From assembly GCA_964525555.1 (NCBI GenBank), contig CAZGHN010000003.1, forward strand, positions 186,001 through 250,000: a stretch of DNA of 64,000 bases. Direction: 5' to 3'. The position numbers and the translations under genes are program-made. Source of the DNA: JAFGHJ01 sp964525555. Its GTDB lineage: Bacteria; Hydrothermota; UBA3072. Below, piece by piece: positions 9,606-17,104 of the stretch; positions within the stretch are counted from its first letter, which is position 1, and every line of letters starts with the position of its first letter. The notes beneath the pieces are model-generated. The model did not search any database and was not told the DNA's origin. It saw only the letters and a program-made list of their open reading frames with translations.

Positions 9606-10577
9606 TTAAATAAACTTACTCCCTTTTTTTTTCCTCGAAACAATAACTTCAATTAGACTTTTTATAAAATTAATTGTAGCCAGTATTGTCAGTAGAAGCA
9701 GGGCAATAGTGCAGATCGCATTTAGGTCTATTGCGGGAAAATCAACTAGAGCACTTTCTATTGGAAGATTCGATATAAACCATAGAATTATCAAAACTAT
9801 ACCATTTTTTATAAGCTTTGTCCACTCCAAGTCGATGAAAAATCTGATTGAATAATGTAGTGTTTCCAAGAGGAAGATAAATATAACCGATAATGATAGC
9901 CATTTTGATACATCTTCGTTGAAAAGCGAAGTTGTTTTTCCTGCACCGACTGTAAGAAAGAAAAGTGTACTAAAGCGTATATATATGAATATTACTGTCA
10001 GAGAGGCCAATAGCATTATTCCAAGAATGTACACCTGTGGTTTTTCTTTCTTGACCGGTTTTTTTATTATCCGCGAAAGATTTATTTCAAACCATGGGAG
10101 TTTTATTTCTCCTCTATTTTGAGTAACAAAATAAAGAATAAGGCATATAAGTCCAAAATCATATAAAAACGTCATAGGTAAGTAAAGAATTAATTTGGTC
10201 CATATTTGTGAGTTTACTTCCAGAATTGGTATATAAAATAAGGGGAAAAGGACTATTTCTTGGTTCATGAAAGTCGAAATTACTATTAGTAAATAGTGAA
10301 CGGTAAAAAGCAATCCTGTATAGAGAAATAAATATTTCTTGTAAACAGGAGAAATAATTTGAAAACCTTCCATATACTTTTCAGCAATTGCTCTTGGGGT
10401 TCCATAATTTTCAATAGTTGTCTTTAATGTTTCTTCGGTTATTTTACCCGTTTCGTATTCAGTTTTTTCAAGGATATGACTTTTGATTTCTGATAGAATT
10501 TCATCTTTTCCTTCCTTTACTACGAGATAGTGATCTATTTCTTTAAGATAATCTTCGAGAACTTTATAGTTCATCAT
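9606..10577 (-). CDS. HAAS-domain membrane protein
   Basis: A 323-residue protein. Residues 1-75 match the HAAS (DUF1700-like) signalling domain: YLKEIDHYLVVKEGKDEIL, then an acidic helix and YGTPRAIAEKYMEGF. About six transmembrane helices follow. HAAS proteins characteristically sit directly downstream of PadR regulators and are thought to sense membrane or envelope state; their biochemical activity is not established. The ATG overlaps the padR stop (ATGATG/TGA) just after GGAGGTAA, so translation is coupled. Last gene of the CPBP-padR-HAAS operon. Confidence 0.8.
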   Translation of the reverse strand: MMNYKVLEDYLKEIDHYLVVKEGKDEILSEIKSHILEKTEYETGKITEETLKTTIENYGTPRAIAEKYMEGFQIISPVYKKYLFLYTGLLFTVHYLLIVISTFMNQEIVLFPLFYIPILEVNSQIWTKLILYLPMTFLYDFGLICLILYFVTQNRGEIKLPWFEINLSRIIKKPVKKEKPQVYILGIMLLASLTVIFIYIRFSTLFFLTVGAGKTTSLFNEDVSKWLSLSVIFIFLLETLHYSIRFFIDLEWTKLIKNGIVLIILWFISNLPIESALVDFPAIDLNAICTIALLLLTILATINFIKSLIEVIVSRKKKGSKFI

Positions 10578-10903
10578 TTACCTCCATTAAATTTTTTTAT
10601 TATATTATTTTGATTTTTCCATATTTTCAGTAATTTTCTTCTTAGAGTTTTACCTTCGGCTGTTATTTTGTAGAATTTTTTTGGACGGTTTCCACTTACT
10701 TCCCATTTGCTAGAAATAAGGCCTTTGCCTTCTAAGCGTCTCAGAAGAGGGTATAGGGTGTTTTCTTCGACCTTATAACCGATCTTTGATATTGCACTTA
10801 ACATTTTATATCCGTACATCGATTCTTCCAGACACAGCAGAACAAGTATCTGCAAAAAGCCCCTGTTCATTTCCGTTTCAAATTTCCCTACATCAAAATC
10901 CAT
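10574..10903 (-). CDS. PadR-family transcriptional regulator
   Basis: A 109-residue winged-helix regulator. The PadR core is clear: GFLQILVLLCLEESMYGYKM, then VEENTLYPLLRRLEGKGLIS and FYKITAEGK. A short C-terminal helix suits the small subgroup that pairs with HAAS or membrane proteins. It lies 14 nt downstream of the CPBP gene and overlaps the HAAS gene. The operon promoter carries a perfect inverted repeat and a 14-bp direct repeat (see 11792-11835), so autorepression is the simplest model. The ligand is unknown. Confidence 0.9.
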   Translation of the reverse strand: MDFDVGKFETEMNRGFLQILVLLCLEESMYGYKMLSAISKIGYKVEENTLYPLLRRLEGKGLISSKWEVSGNRPKKFYKITAEGKTLRRKLLKIWKNQNNIIKKFNGGK

Positions 10904-10917
10904 AAATACCCCGCTTT

Positions 10918-11775
10918 TTAAATTGTTACATAAAGCTTAAAAATTTGTATTATTAGAACTATATCGGCTCCTGCGTGAAATAAAGTTGAACCCCATATAT
11001 TGTCAGTTTTTTGCATTATAAATCCCCATGTAAGAGCAAATAAAAATGTAATGATTAAAAATACCGGTAAGGCAGATGTGTATTTTACTTGTATATGGGC
11101 TAGAGTGAAAATTATAGCTGTCAGAAGATTAGATAGAGGTAGCCCCAAAAATTTTGAGTATTTCTTCAAAAACAGCCCTCTGAAAAGTAATTCTTCCATA
11201 AAGCCATTTGAGATTACGAAAATTAATATCCAGGGTAGTAAAGGTATAAGCGTTCCTAATTGGATATTTTGTGCACTTGTTTGTGAAGCGGCTAGCAATG
11301 TAAGTATTACAAAAGATGTCAGCCCGATAACGATACTTGATTTCATTTCCCCTTTTTTAATATATATTGATCCCAGATCTTTTTTTATAAAAACCGTGAA
11401 TAGGATTATCGGTAATACAATAAATAAACTTTCAAAAAATTTTGATAAAGCAATTCCTTGAGGCGTATTAACGCTTAAATTGGATAAGTTCAGTATCGGA
11501 CTGCTTAATAACTGGCTTATAAGAACTGCCGCAGAAGCAGTAAAAAAGGCAAAGAATACACTTTTTAAAGCTTCGTTTTTTTTAATTAAGTACGCTACAG
11601 TCAAGTAAATAAAGCAAATCGAAACTTTAGTTATAAGCCTTATGGAATCCGGCAGGGCATGAGAAAAAGTGATATTAACAAAAAAGATGGACAATCCGCA
11701 GGTTAAGAATAACATAAATATACCAAGGTGTTTTAGAAAAAACCATACTTTATTATAATTGATATTTTTTACCAT
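10918..11775 (-). CDS. CPBP-family intramembrane metalloprotease
   Basis: 285 residues with about eight transmembrane helices. The CPBP/Abi motifs are present in order: EELLFRG (about residue 195), FTLAHI, and FHAGADI near the C-terminus; the glutamates and histidines are the proposed metal ligands. A possible upstream in-frame start at 11835 falls within the promoter, so I choose the ATG at 11775, which has AAAGGAGG 7 nt upstream. First gene of the operon with padR and a HAAS protein. The substrate is unknown; roles in prenyl-protein-like processing and bacteriocin immunity are described for relatives. Confidence 0.88.
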   Translation of the reverse strand: MVKNINYNKVWFFLKHLGIFMLFLTCGLSIFFVNITFSHALPDSIRLITKVSICFIYLTVAYLIKKNEALKSVFFAFFTASAAVLISQLLSSPILNLSNLSVNTPQGIALSKFFESLFIVLPIILFTVFIKKDLGSIYIKKGEMKSSIVIGLTSFVILTLLAASQTSAQNIQLGTLIPLLPWILIFVISNGFMEELLFRGLFLKKYSKFLGLPLSNLLTAIIFTLAHIQVKYTSALPVFLIITFLFALTWGFIMQKTDNIWGSTLFHAGADIVLIIQIFKLYVTI

Positions 11776-11791
11776 AGCAAAACCTCCTTTC

Positions 11792-11835
11792 ATACTATGT
11801 ATAACCATTATACTGTGTATAACACAGTTTGTCAA
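11792..11835 (-). promoter_or_regulatory. CPBP-padR-HAAS promoter with candidate PadR operators
   Basis: On the minus strand TTGACA (11835-11830), exactly 17 bp, TATAAT (11812-11807). The spacer contains the perfect inverted repeat ACTGTGT-TAT-ACACAGT (11828-11812). GTTATACAYAGTAT occurs twice at 18-bp offset (11823-11810 and 11805-11792), so two sites would cover the -10 region and transcription start. An operator between the core promoter hexamers suits direct repression by the PadR encoded downstream. Confidence 0.75.
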
Positions 11836-11867
11836 GGGGGTTTCTTAAAAATTCTTCGAATTTTAGT

Positions 11868-12003
11868 TAAGTAGTTGAATCGTTGAATTGTTGAGTGGTA
11901 AAAGAAAAAGGGAAAGCTTTATGGTTGAATTAAGATTTTGGGTCTTGGCTTTTAAGCAACAAAAAAGATCCTGAAAATCTGCGCATAACTGCGTCCTATT
12001 AAA
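11868..12003. repeat. dispersed intergenic repeats (families C and A)
   Basis: GTTGAATCGTTGAATTGTTG (family C), then a near-full family A unit: AACAAAAAAGATCCTGAAAA continuing to TCTGCGCATAACTGCGTCC. The 11836-12149 gap otherwise holds only the promoter at 12031. Confidence 0.7.
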
Positions 12004-12030
12004 GGTGGGGTGGGGGTAAAAGTTTTTATC

Positions 12031-12059
12031 TTGACAGTAATAAAATTTTCTTCTATAAT
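12031..12059 (+). promoter_or_regulatory. promoter for small membrane protein
   Basis: TTGACA (12031-12036), 17-bp spacer, TATAAT (12054-12059): a perfect consensus. It leaves a leader of about 85 nt ending in AAAGGAGG. Confidence 0.75.
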
Positions 12060-12149
12060 ATTGATATAGATGTTTTGGACCAAGTGATTGTGTTGGTACA
12101 TATAAATTATTTTAAGCACTATTAAAAACTGTAATAAAGGAGGTAAAAA

Positions 12150-12539
12150 ATGAAAGGTTTAAAAGTCGTACTGTGGATTTGTGCCATATGTTGTTTGTTG
12201 GGGTTTGTCTTTGCTGCTTTTCCGTGGCGGGTTATATCAGTATGGTTCCAGTGGACCGGTGCAGAGCCTCCCACTCCGGATGCGATCACTGTCTATGTAT
12301 TTAGACTGTTTATGGCGATGTTAGGGTTATTCGGGATATTTTTTGTTATTCTTGCTCGGGAGCCTCTTAAATATGGGGCAATGCTGCAGCTCGCGGCATA
12401 TGGACTGCTAGCCTTCGGCGTTTTTTGCCTGGTGGGTGGCATAAAATATCCAATTCCATTGGCTACGTATATTGGTGATGTTGTCTTCGGTGTAGTAGCT
12501 GGTGTACTTTTACTTGTTTTTCGAAGAAGGGCAATGTAG
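12150..12539 (+). CDS. small four-helix membrane protein of unknown function
   Basis: 129 residues with four predicted transmembrane helices (about 5-25, 48-68, 75-95, 105-125). There is a periplasmic-type loop WFQWTGAEPPTPDA after helix 1 and an RRRAM cytoplasmic tail. AAAGGAGG precedes the ATG by 6 nt, and a consensus promoter lies upstream, so strong expression is likely. It is more GC-rich than its neighbours. It resembles small DUF4345-like membrane proteins in size and topology, but I do not claim membership. Confidence 0.75.
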   Translation: MKGLKVVLWICAICCLLGFVFAAFPWRVISVWFQWTGAEPPTPDAITVYVFRLFMAMLGLFGIFFVILAREPLKYGAMLQLAAYGLLAFGVFCLVGGIKYPIPLATYIGDVVFGVVAGVLLLVFRRRAM

Positions 12540-12569
12540 TGAATTAAGTTTTGGGATACATGTTTATTG

Positions 12570-12748
12570 TTTCGAGTTTATAATAAGGATTTAGGATTTT
12601 GGGGTCAGGATTTAGTTTGAAATTAAGAATAAAAACTATAAGGTCTACATTTTCTACATGCTAAAAAGAAGTTAGAAGTTGGAAGTTCGGAGTTAGAATA
12701 AAAAAATAAAAAACTTTGTGTCTTGGTGCCTTTGTGGCTATAAAATAA
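12570..12748. repeat. dispersed intergenic repeats (families E, F, B)
   Basis: Contains AAGGATTTAGGATTTTGGGG (E), GTTAGAAGTTGGAAGTTCGG (F) and TTTGTGTCTTGGTGCCTTTG continuing to TGGCTA (B), directly abutting the 3' end of the 5S rRNA gene. Confidence 0.65.
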
Positions 12749-12752
12749 AAAA

Positions 12753-12870
12753 GCCCGGCAGCGACCTACTCTCTCACCTTCAAAAAGGCAATACCATAAG
12801 CACTGGAGAGCTTGACTTCCGTGTTCGGAATGGGAACGGGTATGACCTCTCCGTTATGGCCACCGAGCAA
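12753..12870 (-). rRNA. rrf: 5S ribosomal RNA, stand-alone
   Basis: On the minus strand the sequence runs from TGCTCGGTGGCCATAACGG, through loop C (CCGTTCCCATTCCGAACACG) and GAGAGTAGGTCGCTGCC, to GGGC. The 5' GCTCGG (12868-12863) pairs with CCGGGC near the 3' end (12758-12753) to close helix I. A run of T follows the 3' end. No 16S or 23S gene is adjacent, and the gene has its own promoter. Confidence 0.95.
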
Positions 12871-12874
12871 TTTG

Positions 12875-12902
12875 ATAATAATCAGTTTCTCTAGTTTGTC
12901 AA
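12875..12902 (-). promoter_or_regulatory. 5S rRNA promoter
   Basis: TTGACA (12902-12897), 16-bp spacer, TATTAT (12880-12875). Transcription would start about 7 nt on, at 12868, which is the first base of the mature helix I. Confidence 0.7.
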
Positions 12903-12950
12903 GGCCCTCTAAAAATTTTAAATATCAAAAATCAAAAAGCAAAATGATTT

Positions 12951-13103
12951 TTTTATTAGCCACAGATTCGCACAGATATTCACGGATTTCTCCACCCCTC
13001 CAAAGTATAATTGTATTTTTTTAAAAACAACAAAGAAGTTTTTTAATTTTTTTATCTGTGTTCATCCGTGTAAATCCGTGGCTAATTGTTGGGTGGGGTG
13101 TCT
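12951..13103. repeat. dispersed intergenic repeats (family D, inverted pair)
   Basis: CCACAGATTCGCACAGATAT plus TCACGGATT at the left, and the reverse-orientation copy CTGTGTTCATCCGTGTAAAT continuing to CCGTGGCTA at the right. They flank TTAAAAAACAACAAAG and could form a large stem. Confidence 0.65.
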
Positions 13104-13104
13104 A

Positions 13105-14841
13105 TTAGAGTGAGTATCCTGCCCATATATTAAAGTATCTTCCCATTCCCGGATAATCTCTATCCGTATAACCACCAAAGTTTGTTATATATTCTGTATC
13201 AAGTAAATTCTCAACGCTAAGCCCGACTATAAAGGCATTTAATTTCTTGCTAATTCCTATATCTACTATTAGAGCCGGGTCTTCTATTTTCCATCCGTTG
13301 GACGGAAGCCATCTTTTTCTCTCACCATTCCATTTTCCTGAAATTTCGGCTGTTATCGGACCTTCATAGGTAATAATACCTGCTACAGAATGTTTCGGCT
13401 GATGCTGAAGTTCTCGTTTTAAGCTATCTTCCTCATCGTAACCGTCGAGGTAAGAGTATGTTAAAGAGTAAGATAAATCTTTGTATTTGCCTTCGGTTTC
13501 AATATCGAGGCCGAAAACCCTGGTTTTCGAAATGTTTTGTGGAACCCAGGATGTATCAGGTGCTATTCTATCTCGTATTTCTTCTATATAGCTTGATACT
13601 GTAATGTTCTCTATTTTTATTCCGCCGCTTAGGGAAATGGATTTTTCAGGCTTAAGTTCTGCATTGGAAAATCCGGGATAATAAAGATCATAAAGTGTTG
13701 GGGCCTGAAATGCGGAACCGACCGATGCAAAAATCTCGATTGGGTATACGATCCTGCTTCCTATTGTGAAGGATGGATGAGTGCCAAAACTTCCATACCA
13801 ATCTCCTCTTGCAGAAGCGAATGCATTTATATTTTCTGTTTCATGGAAAAGAGAAAGGGTTATCCCTGTTTTTTCTTCCTCGAACGAATAGGAAGTGTCA
13901 TAATTTGGCATGTATTGGTCAATCCATATTTTGTCCTTTTCGAGGTTTGCAGATATTGACAACATCTTGTATAAAAATTTTATATTAAGCTGCCCCACAC
14001 CGGTCTTGTATTTGTCATTTTGTATAATTTCGTTTCCAGTCCGGTAATCCGAATATTTAAAGTTATATTTAATTCGCTCTCCTGTTATTGAGGGTTCAAG
14101 AAGTATTCCTAAGTTACCGTACGATAAGATTTTGCTATATGATAGATCTGCGAATTCTGTTTTTTGATTGTCAAAAAGGGATGTTGCTGTAGAGTCTCCG
14201 AACATTGGAAGGATATTACTATCGGGTAAAACACCGGGAACACCTAAATTTCTAAAACTTCCGGTAAAATTTAAATCATTCCAGTTAAGAATAGCCGAGT
14301 ACCGTCCAAAATCCGTATTGCTCCTTTGTCCTTTGCCTTTCTCGAGATTTAAATTTCCATTTATACCGTACTTATATAGCTGTAAATCCGCGCCAAAGGA
14401 GGTATTAGAATTCCCCTCTAGTTTTATATGATTTGTCTGTTTTCCGGTTACAATATTTATAATACCCCCGACAGCATTAGAGCCTTCAAACACCGAACAA
14501 GAGCCCTTTATTATCTCTATTTTTTTTACTGCACTTAATGGTATCGTGGAGAGATCAAATCCGCCTAATTTCGGATCGCTTACTCTATGCCCGTTTAGCA
14601 TTATAAGTGTGTGTTTCGATGTGTATCCGTGTACTGCTGCTTGCGTTAGTGAGGTCGGGTCTCCGTTTCCGTATATTTTAACTCCTCCTTTTTTTTCAAG
14701 AATTTCTTCCAGTTCACCAATTGTTAGCAAATTATCAACCTCAATCACTTCAACTTGGTAGGGAAGATGTTCAAATCTGCTTGCCGTTACAGTTATCCCT
14801 TTTGATTCAAAATACATCATGCTAAGTAGTATAAATAGCAT
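13105..14841 (-). CDS. btuB: BtuB-like TonB-dependent receptor
   Basis: 578-residue outer-membrane receptor with a short signal peptide. A TonB-box-like ITVTASRFEHLP is followed by the plug domain (about residues 30-130: GVKIYGNGDP, HTLIMLNGHRV, VKKIEIIKGSCSVFEGSNAVGGIINIVTG split here by motif) and a 22-strand-type barrel ending in ...FNIWAGYSL. The N-terminus and length match BtuB. Its position downstream of a cobalamin riboswitch and an ECF S component supports corrinoid uptake. AAAGGAGG lies 5 nt before the ATG. A 184-bp repeat array separates it from the S-component gene. Confidence 0.88.
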   Translation of the reverse strand: MLFILLSMMYFESKGITVTASRFEHLPYQVEVIEVDNLLTIGELEEILEKKGGVKIYGNGDPTSLTQAAVHGYTSKHTLIMLNGHRVSDPKLGGFDLSTIPLSAVKKIEIIKGSCSVFEGSNAVGGIINIVTGKQTNHIKLEGNSNTSFGADLQLYKYGINGNLNLEKGKGQRSNTDFGRYSAILNWNDLNFTGSFRNLGVPGVLPDSNILPMFGDSTATSLFDNQKTEFADLSYSKILSYGNLGILLEPSITGERIKYNFKYSDYRTGNEIIQNDKYKTGVGQLNIKFLYKMLSISANLEKDKIWIDQYMPNYDTSYSFEEEKTGITLSLFHETENINAFASARGDWYGSFGTHPSFTIGSRIVYPIEIFASVGSAFQAPTLYDLYYPGFSNAELKPEKSISLSGGIKIENITVSSYIEEIRDRIAPDTSWVPQNISKTRVFGLDIETEGKYKDLSYSLTYSYLDGYDEEDSLKRELQHQPKHSVAGIITYEGPITAEISGKWNGERKRWLPSNGWKIEDPALIVDIGISKKLNAFIVGLSVENLLDTEYITNFGGYTDRDYPGMGRYFNIWAGYSL

Positions 14842-14859
14842 TAAACCTCCTTTGGTTTA

Positions 14860-15026
14860 GTGAGTAGAGAGAAGTGAGCAGTGAGTAGTACCTCCCTCTG
14901 TCCTTCCGTTTTCAACATTTTTAAGTAGTGGTTTTTGAATAGACAAAATAAAACCTTTGTGTCCTTTGTGTCCTTTGTGTCTTTGTGTGAGAATAATCTT
15001 GGTGTTGGGTTGGGTTTATCCGTGTT
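14860..15026. repeat. dispersed intergenic repeats (families F, B, D)
   Basis: GTGAGTAGAGAGAAGTGAGC (F), a triple CCTTTGTGT unit leading to TTTGTGTGAGAATAATCTTG (B), then ATCCGTGTTCATCTGTGGCT (D). It lies inside the B12 uptake operon and generates a spurious short ORF on the minus strand. Confidence 0.7.
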
Positions 15027-15544
15027 CATCTGTGGCTATTTTTCCTTTTTTGCATTTTTTGTATTGTTGGGGTTAAAATAAACCCGTATATAATTGCTTG
15101 AGTAAATACATGCCAGATAACAAAAGGCAAACCCAGTACGAAATAAGCTAAAAAGCTTTGTTTCGTGGGAAAGAATAAGAATCCTGCTGATGTGGTCAGT
15201 ATGTCAGAAATCATTGTAATAAGGATTCCTAATGGTAAAATAATCTGTGCTTTATTCCATTTTCTACTGTGACAAATTCCTCCTGATACCCCCAAAAGTG
15301 TACCGACGAGTACCTGTGCGATAAGAAGAAGTAGGGGAGACATACCCATTGGATTTATTAATCCGAAAATTAAATAAGTTAGAGTTCCAACAAGGACTCC
15401 TCTCCTAAGGCCAAATAAAGAACCTGCGAGAAAAATAGTTGGGGATAAGAGTTCAAAATTGGGTATACATACGAATGCATACCCGAGTCCCAAGGCTAAT
15501 GCCGTAAATATTGTAATATAAGATATTTCTTTTAGTTTTTCTAT
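15026..15544 (-). CDS. ECF transporter S component, probably cobalamin
   Basis: 172-residue membrane protein with about six helices. LKEISYITIFTALALGLGYA and the GLRRGVLVG/LGVSGGI motifs match substrate-binding S subunits of energy-coupling factor transporters. It directly follows a cobalamin riboswitch, so a corrinoid is the expected substrate. No ATG, GTG or TTG exists at the family's expected N-terminus. An AUA codon at 15544 follows GAGGGGAG with 6-nt spacing and gives a normal S-component N-terminus (IEKLKEISY). The only upstream alternative is a GTG at 15607 inside the riboswitch aptamer. Confidence 0.8.
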   Translation of the reverse strand: MEKLKEISYITIFTALALGLGYAFVCIPNFELLSPTIFLAGSLFGLRRGVLVGTLTYLIFGLINPMGMSPLLLLIAQVLVGTLLGVSGGICHSRKWNKAQIILPLGILITMISDILTTSAGFLFFPTKQSFLAYFVLGLPFVIWHVFTQAIIYGFILTPTIQKMQKRKNSHR

Positions 15545-15571
15545 TTTTTTCTCCCCTCGGAGTACTTTTAA

Positions 15572-15722
15572 ATAGCAGGTCTCCTGACTTATGGCCGGCC
15601 TACTCACTGCACCTTCCCGGGTAAAAACGTTTACCCAGTGGTATATATGCAGTTTTCGTTGCCAAATACAGTAGCGGGGCTGTAGCGGATTCTAACCGCT
15701 TTCCCTTAACTATTCAGGTTTT
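15572..15722 (-). ncRNA. cobalamin riboswitch
   Basis: Read on the minus strand: AAGGGAAAGCGGTTAGAATC, then CGCTACAGCCCCGCTACTGT, a peripheral stem GGTAAACG/CGTTTTTACC, GGGAAGGTGCAGTGAGTAGG and the conserved GTCAGGAGACCTGC (B12-box region). The order and wording match the AdoCbl-type aptamer. The 3' end lies about 7 nt before the Shine-Dalgarno of the S-component gene, which suits control of translation initiation. Confidence 0.93.
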
Positions 15723-15750
15723 ATAATACTCTATAGTTTTTAAAAGTCAA
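15723..15750 (-). promoter_or_regulatory. promoter of the B12 uptake operon
   Basis: TTGACT (15750-15745), 16-bp spacer, TATTAT (15728-15723). Start of transcription near 15716, at the 5' edge of the riboswitch. Confidence 0.7.
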
Positions 15751-15755
15751 GTCCA

Positions 15756-15836
15756 TAAATAAGCTCTTAGATTTTGGCTTTTAGCTTTCTAAAAAATAAA
15801 AGCTAACCACGAAAAGCCAACGACTAACAGCTAGGT
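15756..15836. repeat. dispersed intergenic repeats (family H)
   Basis: AAGCTCTTAGATTTTGGCTT with TTAGCTTTC, and AAAGCTAACCACGAAAAGCC with AACGACTAACAGCTAGG: AGCT/GCTAA-rich words, partly mutually complementary. Confidence 0.45.
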
Positions 15837-15838
15837 TA

Positions 15839-17104
15839 TTAAAACTTTCCTTGTATTCCTTTGATTACATCGTGGAATATTGTCAAAGCCATAAGGGAAA
15901 ACAAGACAATAGTGCCGATCGTCTGAACAATTTTAAGTAATGTCTTTGAAGGGGGTTTTCTTGTGTTAAAAGTAGCAACTGATACTATAATATAGAATCC
16001 ATCGAGTGGTGGTATCGGAATAAGATTTACCACAGCAAGATTAATTGTTATAAGTCCTATAAACATTAAAAGGCTTATGATGCCACGGTCTAACCTCTTT
16101 TTGGTAATCATTACTATGCCAACGGGTCCTGCAAGTTCTTTTGGAGAAACTTTTTTCTGGAATAGCCAGGCAATCGAATTAAAAATTAACGAAGCGGTTT
16201 TACAGCTTTGTTGCCATGCAAATAAAAATGCTTTATTTCCGCCAATCCTAATTTTTGTTGAAGGTGCTTCTATCCCGATCATTCCTATATTAACTAATGA
16301 ATCTCCTTCGATTGTCTTCTGTTTATCGGGAACTATGTTGGTTTTAATTGTATCTTCATTAGATAAATAAACAATGCTGAGGGTTTCCTCTGCTGCGGGA
16401 TGAATCGCGGCAGTTATATCTTCCCAGCTGTTTATAGTTTTATCTTGAATTTTAATTATCCGGTCGTCTTTTTTTATTCCCTCCTTATCGGCGGGTAAAT
16501 CCTTAATTACGCTACCTATTACCGGAGGTATAAAAGGAATTAACGAATCGTTAATTAGAGAATCAACCACCACCTCTGTTTCTTTGCCGTCTCTTTCAAG
16601 TAAAATTTTAGAATTGTTCTTTATTATTTCCGTTATTTCGTACCAGTTGGAAATTTCCTTACCGTCAATTTTTAAAATTTTATCATTCGGTAAAAGGTTA
16701 CTGGCTGTATTTGCTTCTTTTATTGTTGTCGTTGAAGTTACTTTAACGCCATTAAATAATAATACAAATAAAAATATTAAAAATCCGAGAGCGAAATTAC
16801 CAAATGAACCAGCGGAAACAACGGCTGTTTTTTGTAATACGTTTCCTGCATAGAACTCATCAACCTCGCCTTTCATTTGTTCCGGATCCATTCCTTTTAT
16901 TTCGACATAACCTCCGAAGGGAATAGCTGATATTCTGAATTCAGTTTCGCCCCATTTGTAAAAAGAAAATAGTTTCGGGCCAAGACCTATAGAAAAAACA
17001 GGTGCGCTCATTTTTGACCACTTGGCTACAATTAGATGAAAGAATTCATGTACAAAAATCATAACGCTTAAAGCTATTAAAGCAACGATTATTCCTAAGA
17101 ACAT
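15839..17104 (-). CDS. rseP: site-2 intramembrane zinc protease RseP
   Basis: 421 residues. The S2P zinc motif HEFFH is at about residue 19 in the first helix. The second catalytic motif NLIPIPPLDGFY lies in the penultimate helix. Two PDZ domains between them carry ASNLLPNDKILKIDGKEI and KEGIKKDDRIIKI. In characterised bacteria RseP cleaves anti-sigma factors and remnant signal peptides in the inner membrane. It is the last gene of the rplM-to-rseP cluster and begins immediately after dxr, with GGAGGATAA about 4 nt before its ATG. Confidence 0.95.
   Translation of the reverse strand: MFLGIIVALIALSVMIFVHEFFHLIVAKWSKMSAPVFSIGLGPKLFSFYKWGETEFRISAIPFGGYVEIKGMDPEQMKGEVDEFYAGNVLQKTAVVSAGSFGNFALGFLIFLFVLLFNGVKVTSTTTIKEANTASNLLPNDKILKIDGKEISNWYEITEIIKNNSKILLERDGKETEVVVDSLINDSLIPFIPPVIGSVIKDLPADKEGIKKDDRIIKIQDKTINSWEDITAAIHPAAEETLSIVYLSNEDTIKTNIVPDKQKTIEGDSLVNIGMIGIEAPSTKIRIGGNKAFLFAWQQSCKTASLIFNSIAWLFQKKVSPKELAGPVGIVMITKKRLDRGIISLLMFIGLITINLAVVNLIPIPPLDGFYIIVSVATFNTRKPPSKTLLKIVQTIGTIVLFSLMALTIFHDVIKGIQGKF

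Noticed and set aside
11776..11835. Upstream in-frame extension of the CPBP protease
   Set aside because: It spans the consensus promoter and Shine-Dalgarno; these would not be translated.
12812..13024. Plus-strand ORF across the 5S gene and repeats
   Set aside because: Its first third is antisense 5S rRNA and the rest is repeat sequence.
14841..15029. 62-codon minus-strand ORF containing HKDTKDTKDTKV
   Set aside because: It is translated from the family B, D and F intergenic repeats; no Shine-Dalgarno and no protein-like composition.
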